A stretch of DNA of 64,000 bases from Eurosta solidaginis (GCF_040869045.1 NC_090319.1:61352779-61416778), one strand, 5' to 3'. Shown: positions 20,163 through 32,685, counted from the first letter of the stretch. Notes: generated from the sequence alone by a model not told the origin. Translations and numbers: made by a program.

Positions 20163-21564
20163 CATTTTAATCAAGGTTAAATGAATTGAAGTAAATGCTA
20201 CTTGTTTTATTCACTTCGCCCATTATAGCTTGAGGAAGTTTTTGGGCAAATAACCTCATAAAATTTCAGGTATAATAAAAATTGAACAAATAGCTTTTGC
20301 TCTATCAAACTAACTAAAGAAAATTTTGTTGTAGTTGTTTATTCATATATACGTAAGCGTTTGCATAATTGAATACATTTATTCATTTCGACACGATTAT
20401 GTGATATGTATACAACGACTGTGTTTATAAAGAACAAATAGAGAAAAGTAAATAGGGTATACTTAATTTGTTCTATTGTATTTTCCTCCCACAAAACCAT
20501 AGTTGGGGGCAGTGCACTTAATTTTGACGTTGCTCTGCCCTAGCTTTGGTCTATCTGCATAACTTTTAAGCATTTTTTACCTCTTACTCTCCCTTTCCCT
20601 CTCTCCCCATTTTCTTTATCTTTTTATTCACTCATCCCTCTGCCTTTCTTTTTTCCTGCGTCTTTTCCCTTACTTCTTTACTGCTCCAACTATCCACACT
20701 CTCTATCTTGGTCTAACTCTATCTCTTTATCCTTCCCCCTTCTCTCTAATTCTTCTCCATCCCTTTTTCCCAGTCCCAGTCCCACCCCAAATCCAAGTCC
20801 CAGTTCCAGTCGCAGTCCCAATTCGAGTCGCAGTCCTATTCCTAGTTCATTTCCCGAAAAAAGTGTTATAAATACTAATCTAGGCAAAGGGCTATCCATT
20901 TGCCCAATTTCAGGTAAAACGCACCAAGAACAGAATTTGTTCGAAAAGATCGGCCCCGGGTCCTCTTCCCAGAAAAAAGTATCGTAAATACTAATCTAGG
21001 CAAAGGGACACATATGCCCCAAATTATAGGCACATCAGAGCGTGATATGTGATAAATATTGACAGTTTAAAAAAAATTCGAGATCTGTTCCGAATTAGCT
21101 AACTGTTTATAATGGTTGAAATATTGACGTTTGAGTAGCAGAATTATATCTATACGAGCCTGACCCGTGCGCATCTTGCGCAACCAATATAAAAGTCTCT
21201 TATCAAATATCAATAGAAGTCAGCTGTTCTATTAACTTACAGCTTGCGTTGCCATCTAGTGTACAATACGGCTTGCGCTGCCATCTAGCGTACAATAGCA
21301 ACTGTCGGTATTGCAATGCAAATTCACAATAGTGCCATAGTACAAATAGATTTCTTTGTGTGCTCACAATCGTTTATTTTTAACAAATTATTTTAATAAA
21401 ATATAGCTAAACAAAAGCACTACGACCAAAATTGCCCAAAGCTCGTTAATAGGACGAATCTCCATCTTTACAACCAAAACTTTATTTATAGATTTGGATT
21501 CCAAATTAAAGCGAAAATGGGACCCGTACATAAAAACAGCAATTAGAAATAATATATATGATAT
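20163..21564. other. non-coding DNA with pyrimidine-rich and CAGTCC-repeat tracts
   Basis: 20560-20760 is a C/T-rich strand with CTCTCC and CTTT runs. 20768-20850 has irregular CAGTCCCAGTCC-type repeats, which make the low-complexity minus frame 20690-20899. AAAAAAGT(A/G)TYRTAAATACTAATCTAGGCAAAGGG-like blocks occur twice (about 20856 and 20974). A GTTGCCATCTAG-type word with GTACAATA occurs twice near 21250-21290. No gene. Confidence 0.4.
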
Positions 21565-22228
21565 TGTTACGAATATTAGCAAAACTAAGGAGTGCTGCCA
21601 TCTCCAGGCCGATGCTAAGCAGTGACGTGAATTCACATCAATAATTCAATCATTATGTATCTACATAAACGAATCAATAATTGCGTCTACACATATGTAC
21701 ACATTCCGACGAGCAACATTTACATACAAGGCAGCGAGAGATGAGATGTCACACACAGATGAATTTACTTATACGCTTATGTGTGTGCGGGAGACTGTAA
21801 ACTACAAACTCACATATGTACATCTGAGAAGCGCTAAAAAGTAGACAATTGTAAACAAGTAGAAACTATATGAGAACTATACACACACGAATATAGTTGG
21901 TAAGTTCTGGAAATGGAAGAGCCTAGAAGTATGCAGCGTAAACCATAAAAGCGGGGCAGGCGAGTAAGAAGTAATTCAGTTTGAGTTGAGCAATCAATCA
22001 GTTATTGATTAAGCACGCGATCTGGCGGCCAATAGTAGAGTTCAATTTGAATTATCAATCAGTTTGGTTATTAAGCCAGCGAGTAGCAAAGTATAAGTGT
22101 CATTATGAAGTACTTTAATAAAGGCCATTTTTCCATTATTCAATATTGGAGTTATTTATTCAACAGTTTAGTGATTCGAACTTAGCAGAGGATTGCAAAT
22201 AAGAGGATTTGCAAGTAAATACGTTACA
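21565..22228 (+). mobile_element. solo gypsy-type LTR (copy A)
   Basis: A 664-bp LTR starting TGTTACGAATATT and ending AATACGTTACA, with the 4-bp target duplication ATAT at 21561-21564 and 22229-22232. An AATAAA-containing TTTAATAAAGGCC lies near 22117. No internal retroelement sequence is attached, so it is a recombination remnant. The family also appears at 1-440 and, inverted and truncated, at 25816-26100. Confidence 0.85.
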
Positions 22229-22357
22229 ATATATAAAAATCAAATTCTGTGTGTGTGCGTGTGTGCACGCTATGAAAACGTATTTCCTACACTTCAATCA
22301 TCACCAAATTTTGGCTATAGGTTCCTTCGATCAACACGAAGGTTTTAGGTTAAAAAC

Positions 22358-25235
22358 CAGTTCTGGGTACAATGTCCACAGAAAAGATCGTGAGAGCGGA
22401 AATGGAAGCGGCCTCACGTTTATCATATACCACTCCGTGCAATATCATACATTTGATCCTGACATCGGCCGCAGGGACAGTGTCTTAGAACGTCAAGGCT
22501 TATAAGCGCGGTCAGGCGATGCAAACCTAGAAATCATCAACATCTACATCCCTCCTGCCACCTGTTGCCCCAGTGGATACCGTCCTAATATCAGCGCCTT
22601 ACTCACTGGCAACAATCGCATTATCTTAGGCGATATCAATGCCCATCACTATCTATGGCATTCAAACTTGCGGGCGGACAGGAGGGGTGAGATGTTGGCG
22701 GATCAAATAGAAGAAACGACGTTCTGCACAATAAACGGAGACGCCCTCACACGTATGGTAGGAAGCTGTCACAATTCGCCGGATATATCAATCGGGAGCG
22801 CAGGACTCGTAAACTGCGTCAACTGGCAGCCGATGGTAACATTGGCATCCGACCACCTGCCTATACTTATTTCGCTCGAGCGTACCGCCGACTTCATCGT
22901 CACAGAAAAATGCACTTTCATAAACTTTAACAAAGGAAAATGGGACGAATACAAATCCGTTACAGGCAACCGCTCTGCTGCCCTCCCTATCCCGACTGAT
23001 GCCCACCAAGGGGAGCGTGCTTTCCGCAAGGTCATTGAATCCGCCTCGAAATTCGAGAGAGAACGTGACCTTATAAGACAGCTCGATCCAGGCGACCCCC
23101 AAATAAGGGATATAAACCAATGCATCAGATTGCTTGTGGATGAACACAAGCGGGGGAAATGGGAGGAGCACCTAAGCGGTTGTAACCTCACTGCCGGTGT
23201 AGGTAAACTTTGGTCCACCGTAAAGTCCCTATCGAATCCGTCAAGGCACAATGACAAAATTTCCATCGCCTTCGGCGATAAAGTGCTGTCGGATGCGAAA
23301 AAATGCGCGAGCGCTTTCTGCCGACAATATTGTATAATGCATTCTACGGGCGACAAAGATAGACGGAGGGCCAATAGACACGCACATAAACATAAATTCA
23401 GCGCGTCACCAATTACTATCACCGCCAAAGAGGTTGAGGATTCCATCGGCCATGCTAAACCATCCAAAGCAGTGGGCCCAGACAGCATAGCCATGCCGAT
23501 GCTTAAAAGCCTAGCGGGAAAGTGGGTTTCAAATATTTAGCACATGTCTTCAATCTGTCTCTTTCAACCTTTGTCATTCCCGAAAAATGGAAAATGTTCA
23601 AGGTGGTCCCGCTACTAAAGCCTGGGAAACCAGCTAACATAGGAGAGTCATATCGCCCGATATCTCTCCTATCGCCAGTAGCCAAGACGCTTGAAGCCAT
23701 TTTGCTTCCCTACTTCCAAGCAAATTTGCAGCTAGCCTGTCATCAGCATGGCTTCAGAAAACTCCATAGCACCACCACCGCGCTAAATGCCATTAGCACC
23801 CAGATAAATTGCGGTTTAAATCAAATTTCCCACCATAGAACAGTACTCGTTGCGTTAGACCTATCAAAAGCTTTTGATACTGTAAACCATGGCACGCTAC
23901 TGCAAGAACTGGAAGGGTCTACCCTTCCCCCATGTCTTAAAAGGTGGACCGCAAATTATCTGGGTGGTCGGCAGGCATCGGTGCAATTTAGAAACGAAAC
24001 ATCAAAACCAAGAACAATTAAACAAGGGGTGCCACAGGGTGGTGTCCTATCCCCACTTTTGTTTAATTTCTACATATCTAAGCTACCTTCGCCACCAGAA
24101 GGAGTTACTATCGTTTCCTACGCCGATGACTGCACAATAATGGCCACAGGCCCAGTCCTACAAATCAATGAGCTTTGCAACAGAAACGGCTACCTCCCTG
24201 GTCTCTACAGTTTTTTCGCCTCGCTAAACCTGGCATTAATTATCATCGACAAAATCCTCCGTGACCTTATTTACAACATGGACGTCCCAAATGTAGACCA
24301 TTTTGATGGCACTACGCTACCGACTGTCCTACACCCCAAAATCTTGGGTGTGACGTTTGATAAGGATCTAGATTTTGGTGAACATGCAGCCGCAATTGTA
24401 CAGAAAATCCAGAGCCGTAATAAAATCCTCAAATCCCTTGCTGGCAGTACTTGGGGAAAAGACAAAGAAACGCTCATTACCACATACAAAGCAATTCGCC
24501 AGCCGATTGCATGCTACGAGTCCCCTATATGGTCGCCAAGCCTAAAAACTACTCACTGGAAACAGCTACAGGCCTTCCAAAATACTGCTCTCAGAACCGC
24601 CACGGGCTGTCTCCTTATGTCCCCAGAACACCATCTACATAATGAGGCGAGAATACTCCCCATCAGGGAGAGCAATGAGATGCTAACCAAAGAGTTTCTG
24701 TTGAATACCCAGAAACCTGGGCATACCAACAGACACCTGATTGATGAGCCTACACCGCCTAGGGGCTTAAGGAGTCATCTCCGTAAGCATTATAAGGAAA
24801 TACGGCACCTGAGAACTCAGCCGTATGAAGCAAAAAAACACAAGCAAGTCCTCAGTGAACCCCACAAACAGGCGTCGGACCTTTATGCCAGGAATTGCCC
24901 GGTGAATCCAGTACTCAATGAACAGTAGGAAGAGGAACGCATACTCCCCAGGGAAACGCGAGTCACTCTAGCTCAACTTCGTTCTGGATACTGTAACAGG
25001 CTAAACTCTTACCTATCCAAAATCAACCCCGACATACAAAATGTATGTCCTGCTTGCAATGTGTCCCCACATGACACCAACCATGTCTTTAATTGTATTG
25101 TGGAACCAACGCCTCTAACATCCCTGTTGAAACAGCAAGTTTCCTTGGACACCCGTTAGAGGATATTGATGACCATTTGTGATCGGTCGCACCTATTGGG
25201 TGGGGCAAAGCACTGCTACAACAACAACAACAACA
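22358..25235 (+). pseudogene. 5'-truncated LINE, L1 family (jockey/CR1-superfamily), fragment L1a
   Basis: Homology to the long copy at 28915-32685 starts inside the endonuclease (GYNVHRKDRESGNG). It continues through the RT (SKAFDTVNH; GVPQGGVLSPLLFNFY; SYADDCTIMA at about 24118) to the C-terminal CPAC...H zinc knuckle and the (CAA)n tail ending at 25235. Breaks: stop TAA at 22503, loss of the endonuclease GDFNAHHDLW residues (reads GDINAHHYLW), an in-frame loss of about 24 codons near 23047, frameshift near 23515, a 16-bp loss near 24305, and a stop near 24926 after a 12-bp loss. It cannot encode an active protein. Confidence 0.9.
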
Positions 25236-26730
25236 TTACAAGTAGAAAACTCAGTTAAAACATATGATATAAAAAATCTAATATATGAATTAAAAACACA
25301 TTTACCTGTCCTAAAAGAACATTTAACTAGATTATATTTAGGCTAAACAAGTGAACAAGTATTTAGGTTAGAACTGTATATTGCTTTTTAATCCAAAAAT
25401 ACATCGAACTGCACACCATTTTTATAAAACTTTAGATGTGCGCAGTTAGCTCCGTTGACGTTGCAGATGGGTTTTGGGGTATGTATACTATTCAGTGGAC
25501 ATCTAGAAACGCCAGGGAGAGTTTAAAAAAAATTTGAATATTTTGAAAAATCGACTTTTGGCCAGCTAAATTGATCAAATACCCCCACCGTGCGACGCCT
25601 CCTGACCCTCACATCACATGCCAGCACAGAAGCTATACGACTGCGACTTCGAACTCATACCTTCGTCGACGTTACTTTCCTAGAAGCTCTAGGTGTAGCT
25701 CCGAAAACTTTCTAACGAATGTTTTCGTCGCGCTATGCTGCGGAGCTACACCAGAGAAACACCTTGAAACGTTAGTGAGTGATTATTCGGCCAAGGATGC
25801 CGCCCTTAAAAACATTGTAACGAATTTACTGCAATTCCCCTGATTTGCAATCTTCTGCTAACGTTCGTATCACTAAACTGTTGAATAAATAACTCCAATA
25901 TTGAATAATGGAAAATGGTCTTTATTAAAGTACTTCACAATAACACTTATATTTTGCAACTAGCTTTCTTAATAACCAAACTGACTGATAGCTTAAATGA
26001 AACTGACTTCTCGCCTCCACTGTTGTCGCCCTTTTATACTGTCCGACCTCCTCGTTGCATATTTCTAGGGTTTTCTAATTCCAGAACTTACTAGTTACCC
26101 AGCAAAAATCGCGAGCACTCCATGCATGCATGGAAAGCCCAGATATTTTTTCATTTAACGAAAAAAGCGTCGCAGGCGAAAATGTGGAATAAAAAATCGA
26201 GCGATTTAGGATATAGGAAAGAGAAGAGAAGAGAAGAGAAGAAGCGCAAGTCCGTACACGTAAATATATACTGAATAGAAAATTTAAAACAAATTGTAAG
26301 ATCAGCAGTCTCGTTGCCCATTACCGGCCAAACCATGGGTAAAATTAGGAAGGTTGGAAAAAGGAGGCGCATGCGTATACAGGCTTTAGCCCAAATTTAT
26401 CAAACGCCGTGCTACCAAAGAGGATATGCCACTATGAAAGTACTGCAAGTGAACCCAACAGACGAACAGCCTAGTGCTTAACCTATCTCTCGACGGTAGT
26501 CACAGGGGGATAAGTAGCATTACGTAGACGGCAGGAGTTAAGGTGCACGTTAAAGTCCTTACTGATTTTGAGGCTTTCGATGCTTTCTCCAAAGAAAAAA
26601 GGGAGCGCGTACATATGTAGAAGTTTTATTTGTTTGTCATCATTAAAAATTAGTTTCTAATTGCATGCAAATAATTAATTACAATAAAATAATGATAGGA
26701 CGGAAAAATATTATCAATAAAGGCAATCAG
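25236..26730. other. repeated module M (first copy), no recognised gene
   Basis: Found again at 34060-35560, 49504-51002 and in part at 58338-59305. It holds a truncated inverted LTR (25816-26100), a (GAGAA)n microsatellite near 26219-26245, and a 48-codon basic open frame at 26335-26481 kept in three copies. The 90-codon frame 25571-25843 shows no domain. The beginning (25255-25350) reads like an eroded coding remnant (LKTHLPVLKEHLTRLY on plus), which I cannot identify. Confidence 0.5.
25816..26100 (-). mobile_element. truncated inverted gypsy-type LTR (module M, first copy)
   Basis: On the minus strand it reads as the 3' ~285 bp of the LTR at 21565-22228, ending TTCGTTACA (plus: TGTAACGAA at 25816). 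TTTAATAAAGACC and the TATTGAATATTGGAGTTATTT block are conserved. The 5' half of the LTR is missing. Confidence 0.8.
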
Positions 26731-28875
26731 GTTGGGTACCTTTCATGGGGGTGTTTGCGCCTTGCACTCACCGGCGTCAACCCAAACCGTCGACTCGTAG
26801 GTGTTTTTTACACCCTCCCTCCCTCATGTAGGGGCGGAGCCTCTTCGTGGTGGCACCTGGTAACGCTTCGGCGGCTAACTCGAGCGGCGACCTTTCTTCC
26901 CACCCCCCTCAACCCTATCTTCCTTTCTTCTTTCATTCCTTTTTCTCTCCCCTTCTCCTTAATGGGCTGGATCAAGGTGTTATACGACCCGTGCCGAGGA
27001 TCAGCCTGGTTGGGGGCCCATAAATAGCCCAGTCGTTAACGGAGTGCATCGAATACCGGGCGACCTTCGATGCTATTAAACCTTACCCGGACATCGCGGA
27101 TCTCTGTCCGGGTGGACTTTCCCCTTCTCCGCTACTCGTGGGATGTTTAGAATGGAGGAAAAATGTTCAAAAAATAGTAAGGAGGGCGGCTCTCCAAATA
27201 ACAAGTCGTTAGGAGCTTGCTCCGCAAAGGCTACGGCTCAGCCGGGCCTCAAATTAGCTGAGAGAACTCCTCAGAGGTTTGCTGCTGCAGCGGCAGATAG
27301 ACAGAAAAGGGCCGAGAGATTATCCGGTTCGAGCAGTCCGAGGGCCAGTACCTCTCATGGAGGGGGTACTGACCGGGAGGCCATCAGTGCTACTACCGCC
27401 CCTCCCTTGCACCCCACCAGCAAACCCTCCACCCAGCGACAAGCGTCTGGTGGGTCGACTGCTGGGGGCGTCAGGGAGATGGGGGGGGGGGGGTCGGCTA
27501 TAGGGCCAAGGGCCAATCAAGGCAGGAAAGGGCTGAGGGAAAATCCAGCCTGGGTATTCCAAAGGCCCGTACCTCTCGGGGAGGGGCTACCGACCGGGAG
27601 GCCCTTGGGGCCGCTGCGGCCCATCTCGTAGCCACCAGCACGGCTGCCACTCGGCGTCAAGCGTCTGGCGGTTTGGCTGCTGGGGGCTCCAGGGGTGTGG
27701 GGGTGGCCGGCTCTAGGGTCAAGGGAGTCAAAAAGCCCAGTCATCAGGACAAGCGCTGGGCTTCCCGGATCCTGCGTAGGAATGCCTCCTCACCGATAAG
27801 GGAGGGGGAAGTTTCCGCGGAGGACGGGGCGAAGGCTTAGCGCGACCTTGCTTGGGCGAAGGAGATGTTGCCGGAGTTCAGGCTGGACTGGGTCGACAGC
27901 GATGAAGCCTCGAAGCCCTGCGGCGCCGAAAAGGGCCAAGACGCAGGGAGGCTGGACTCGGTCTTTCGCCGAAATAGCCAAGGATCGGGAGATCATTGGT
28001 GTTATAGTCGAGAGGAGCGAAGACGGCAGGATCCCGAAACAGCGGTGGAAGTGGATTGAGGCAGCGCTCGCTACTGTGGCCGTTAAGGTCAAAAAAGATA
28101 ACCCTGGTCCGCCGCCTTCTTATACCGATGCGGGGTGGTTCCAGGGCAATATTAAACTAATTGCGTGTGACGACGCCAGGTCGGCGAAGCTTAACAAAGC
28201 CGCCGTCTCGCTGATAGGGGAGGTGTATTCCGGCGCGCGCCTCAAGGTGGTGGAGGCGTGTGATATCCCCTCACGACCGAGGGCGAGAGCCTAGGTTCCA
28301 GTGACGCCAACGGACCCCGCTGATATCCTGGAGCTGCTCCAGGAGTACAACCCGGGTCTACCTACCCAAAATTGGAAGGTGGTTAACGTTGAGAAGACTG
28401 AACGGGCCACGATGCAGATAGTCCTGCTTCTCGACAGCGCAAGCGTCGAAGCGTTGAAAAGACAGGATTTCAGGGTAAGCTACGGCTTCAAAAATATAAG
28501 CCTTAAGGTTTATAAGGCTGACGTTGAAGCCTTGGTAAACCTTGCGTCTCGTACGGAGGTGTCTGAACTCATCATTACCACCCGACAATTTCAGGGATTT
28601 CGTGAGAGCGGCAAATCCACGAAACGATTTCATCCTACTCGGAGGCGACGCCAATGCTCATCACGCCCAGTGGGGCAGCAGTGATACAAATGACCGAGGT
28701 GAGTCTTTATTTAACTATCTGTTAGGCACTAATCTAAGTATATGTAATAGGGGAAATGATCCCACTTTCATTACGAGGAACCGCGAAGAGGTCCTTGACA
28801 TAACACTGGTCACAGACTCTTTAAGTGACCTGATCGTTTCATAGAGAGTTCTAAGGGAGCACTCCTTTTCTGACC
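26731..28875 (+). pseudogene. L2-family LINE, 5' part: gag-like ORF with DUF4780 and start of endonuclease
   Basis: A GC-rich leader (26731-27140) is followed by a gag-like coding region. An Ala/Ser/Gly-rich N-terminal part starts near ATG 27143 (MFRMEEKCSKNSKEGG) and is broken at a run of 13 G (27481-27493). A later frame carries the conserved stretch WKWIEAALATVAVKVKKDNP and GWFQGNIKLIACDD (about 28030-28290), which I recognise as the DUF4780 domain of insect transposon proteins. An in-frame TAG at 28292-28294 interrupts it before DILELLQEYNPGLP. From 28542 another frame gives an endonuclease piece (DFILLGGDANAHHAQWG; NREEVLDITLV) with a TAG at 28842-28844. The element stops at 28875, where a 39-bp L1 RT fragment is joined. 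RT is absent. Confidence 0.8.
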
Positions 28876-29587
28876 TTTTGATACGGTAAACCATGGCACG
28901 CTACTGCAAGAACTCGCTTCCCAAGGCAGTCGGTTCTATGTACCGGAGCGACTCGGGATTTTTCCCGACCATGGACTGTCATTTCAGTGTAACCCCATTT
29001 AATTTGTTTCGTCCCTCCCACAAATTGTCATCCTCCCAGCAGCTCCTTGCAGCAGGACTGCTCCATATTCTCTTGCTCCGGGAAGGTATCGAATCCAATC
29101 CGGGTCCGTCTCCTGACCCCGGTCCTGAGAAATGGTTTTGCTGCATCTGCCGGAAAAGAATCTTTTTAGGACGGTCATACTCTGTTCAGTGTGTCTCGTG
29201 TAAGGGATGGTTGCATCGGACAGGTTGTTCTGGGTTGATCCCAAAACCCGACGTCCACGTAACTTTTATAAATCTTTTGTGGCTCCTTGCTGTTCACGCC
29301 CAAGGGCGCCCCGTAGTCTACGTCTAAGCGCTCCTGCCTTGGGTGGTACCACTTTCCTAGATGTTCTGGTCTCCGCGACGGCAACCCCTCGACGGGTTTC
29401 ATCGCGCCATGTTGCCAGGTCGCAAACCCAAATCATCCGGGTACCCCAATGCTTGCCCAATGACGCCCAGTCCCAGGGCCACAACAGCAATTGCGTCCTG
29501 GCCTTCCTCAACCCAGGCGTAGTCACCCGTCACTTACCCCCAGAGTGGCGACGTCTCCCCTCATGCACTTCAGAATTCTGCAGTTAA
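28876..29587 (+). pseudogene. L1-family LINE ORF1 (PHD-like finger, 2A-like motif), frameshifted copy A
   Basis: An open frame from ATG 28893 runs to 29327, where the frame is lost. Compared with copy B one C is missing near 29232 (GGGTTG against GGGCTTG), and the rest of the ORF continues in another frame to 29587. It shows the NPGP motif GIESNPGP (29085-29108) and a PHD-type zinc finger (CCIC, CVSC, WLH, C). The first ~7 codons come from an alternative-frame RT fragment (28876-28914). Confidence 0.8.
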
Positions 29588-32500
29588 ACTGTAATGGACT
29601 AACTGGGAAGATTACGGAGATAGTCAATTTCATGAAGCGGCACAACATCCGCATCGCTGCGATTCAAGAGACTAAACTCACAGCACGATCTGCATTGCAG
29701 ACCTGCTCTGGGTATAATGTCCACAGAAAAGATCGCGAGAGCGGAAATGGAGGCGGCCTCGCGTTTATAATACACCACTCTGTGCAATATCACATATTTG
29801 ATCCTGGCATCGACCGCAGGGACAACGTCTTAGAACGTCAAGGCCTATCTGTCCGGTCAGGCGATGCAAACCTAGAAATCATCAACATCTACATCCCCCC
29901 TGCCACCTGTTGCCCCGGTGGATACCGCCCTAATATCAGAGCCTTACTCACTGGAAACAATCGCATTATTTTAGGCGACTTCAATGCCCATCATGATCTA
30001 TGGCATTCAAATTTGCGGGCGGACAGTAGGGGCGAGATGTTGGCGGATCAAATAGAAGAAACGACGTTCTGCACAATAAACGGAGACGCCCCCACACGTA
30101 TGGTAGGAAGCTGTCACAGTTCGCCAGATATCTCAATCGTGAGCGCAGAACTCGTAAACTGCGTCAACTGGCAGCCGATGGTATCATTGGCATCCGACCA
30201 CCTGCCTATACTTGTTTCGCTCGAGCGTACCGCCGACTTCATCGTCACCGGAAAACGCACTTTCATAAACTTTAAAAAAGGAAAGTGGGAAGAATATAAA
30301 TCCTTTACAGACAACCTCTTTGCTGCCCTCCCTATCCCGACTGATGCCCGCCAAGGGGAGCGTGCCTTCCGCAAGGTCATTGAATCCGCCTCGGCACGTT
30401 TCATTCCCGCCGGGAGAATTCCCGAAATCCGGCCCCACTTCCCGGCGGAGGCCGCAAACTTAGCAAGAGAACGTGACCTTATAAGGCAGCTTGATCCAGG
30501 CGACCCCCAAATAAGGGATATAAACCAACGCATCAGATTGCTTGTGGATGAACACAAGCGGGCGAAATGTGAGGAGCACCTAAGAGGTTGTAACCTCTCT
30601 ACCGGTGTGGGTACACTTTGGTCCACCGTAAAGTCCCTATCGAATCCGACTAAGCACAAAGACCAAGTTTCCATCGCCTTTGGCGAAAAAGTGCTGTCGG
30701 ATGCGAAAAAATGTGCGAGCGCTTTCTGCCGACAATATATAATGCATTCTACGGTCGACAAAGTTAGACGGAGGGCCAACAGACACGCACATAAACACAA
30801 ATTCAGCGCGTCACCAATCACCATCACCGCTAAAGAGGTTGAGGACGCCATTGGTCGCGCTAAACCATCCAAAGCAGTGGGCCCAGACGGCATAGCCATG
30901 CCGATGCTTAAAAGCCTAGGGAAAGAGGGTTTCAAATATTTAGCGCAGGTCTTCAACCTGTCTCTTTCCACCTTTGTCATACCCGAGAAATGGAGAATGG
31001 CCAAGGTGGTCCCGCTACTAAAGCCCGGTAAACCAGCTAACATAGGAGAGTCGTATCGTCCGATATCTCTCCTATCGCCAGTAGCAAAGACGCTCGAATC
31101 CATTTTGCTCCCTTATTTCCAAGCAAATTTGCAACTAGCCTCCCATCAGCATGGCTTCAGAAAACTCCATAGCACTACCTCCGCGCTAAATGCCATTAGC
31201 ACCCAGATAAATTGCGGTTTAAATCAAAACCCCCACCATAGAACAGTACTCGTAGCGCTAGACCTATCAAAAGCTTTTGATACGGTAAACCATGGCTCGT
31301 TACTGCAAGACCTGGAAGGGTCTACCCTTCCCCCATGTCTTAAAAGGTGGACCGCAAATTATCTGGGTGGTCGGCAGGCATCGGTGCTATTTAGAAACGA
31401 AACATCAAAGCCAAGGAGAATTAAACAAGGGGTGCCACAGGGTGGTGTCCTATCCCCACTTCTGTTTAATTTCTACATATCTAAGCTACCTTCACCACCG
31501 GAAGGAGTCACAATCGTTTCCTACGCCGATGACTGCACAGTAATGGCCACAGGCCCAGGCCCACAGTTCGATGAGCTATGCAATAAAATAAACGGCTACC
31601 TCCCTGATCTCTCCAGTTTTTTCGCCTCGCGAAACCTGGCATTATCACCGACTAAATCTTCCGCGACCTTATTTACAACATGGACGTCCCAAATGTCGAC
31701 CATTTTGAACATCCACGTCGATGGCTCTACGCTACCGACTGTCCTACACCCCAAAATCTTGGGTGTGACGTTTGATCAGGATCTACATTTTGGTGAGCAC
31801 GCAGCCGCAATTGTTCCGAGAATTCAGAGCCGTAACAAAATCCTCAACTCCCTTGCTGGCAGTACCTGGGGAAAAGATAAAGAAACGCTCATGACTACAT
31901 ACAAAGCAATTAGCCAGCCGATTACGTGCTACGCGTCACCCATATGGTCGCCAAGCCTAAAAATTACCCACTGGAAGAAGCTGCAGGCCTGCCAAAATAC
32001 TGCTCTCAGAATTGCCACGGGCTGTCTTCTTATGCCCCAGAACACCATCTACATAATGAGGCGAGAATACTCCCTATCAGGGAAAGAAACGAGATGCTGA
32101 CCAAACAGTTCCTGTTGAATACCCAGAAACCTGGGCATCCCAACAGACATCTGATTGACGAGCCAGCACCGCCTAGGGGCTTAAGGAGTCATCTCCGTAA
32201 GCATTTTGAGGAAATACGGCATCTGAGAACACAGCCGTATGAAGCGAAAAAACACAAGCAGGTCCTTGGTGAACTCCACAAACAGGCGTCGGACCTTTAT
32301 GCCGGGAATTGCCCGGTGAACCCAGTACTCAAAGTAAAGTATCCAAAACTTGCGGAAGAGGAACGCATACTCCCCAGGGAAACGCGTGTCACTCTGGCTC
32401 AACTTCGTTCTGGATACTGTAACAGGTTAAACTCTTACCTATCCAGAATCAACCCTGACATACAAAATGTATGCCCCGCTTGCAATGTGTCCCCACATGA

Positions 32501-32627
32501 CACCAACCATCTCTATAATTGTAATGTGGAACCAACGCCTCTAACACCCCTTTCCCTATGGTCCACCCCTGTTGAAATAGCAAGTTTCCTCGGACTCCCG
32601 TTAGAGGATATTGATGACAGTTTGTGA
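29563..32627 (+). pseudogene. L1-family LINE ORF2 (endonuclease + reverse transcriptase), copy A with one frameshift
   Basis: ATG 29563 (MHFRILQLNCNGLTGK) opens an APE-type endonuclease: LNCNGL, IQETKL, LGDFNAHHDLW, and SDHLPIL. The RT follows (KPGKPANIGESYRPISLL; LVALDLSKAFDTVNH; GVPQGGVLSPLLFN; YADD at 31522-31533). A C-terminal CPAC...H...C knuckle and the LWSTPVEIASFLGLP ending close it. The frame is lost near 32034 (one base missing in ATG.CCCCAG) and ends at 32100; the remaining ~195 codons lie in another frame to 32627. A second change, W to C in KRAKWEEHL, is copy-specific. ORF2 overlaps the ORF1 end by 25 nt. Clade: jockey superfamily; the PHD ORF1 favours a CR1-like member. It is the most complete LINE ORF2 here. 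Confidence 0.88.
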
Positions 32628-32685
32628 TCGGTCGCGTCTATTAGGTGGGGCGAAGCACTGCTACAACAACAACAACAACAACAAC
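32628..32685 (+). repeat. L1 3' end with CAA-repeat tail (copy A)
   Basis: Directly after the ORF2 stop comes GATCGGTCGCGTCTATTAGG, then GCACTGCTACAACAACAAC up to 32685. The tail is joined without spacer to another L1 fragment (TGCAAGAACTGG at 32686). Confidence 0.85.

Noticed and set aside
20690..20899. Leu/Gly-repeat minus frame LGLRLELGLRLELGLGFG (also 44957-45166)
   Set aside because: Translation of a CAGTCC-type low-complexity tract; no sign of a gene.
25571..25843. 90-codon frame repeated in module M as a possible gene
   Set aside because: It changes length between copies, has no domain and overlaps an LTR end; I could not support coding.
30114..31103. Long minus-strand open frame (329 codons; also 54391-55380)
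   Set aside because: It lies antisense to the LINE ORF2 endonuclease/RT region and has no domain; a shadow of the codon composition.
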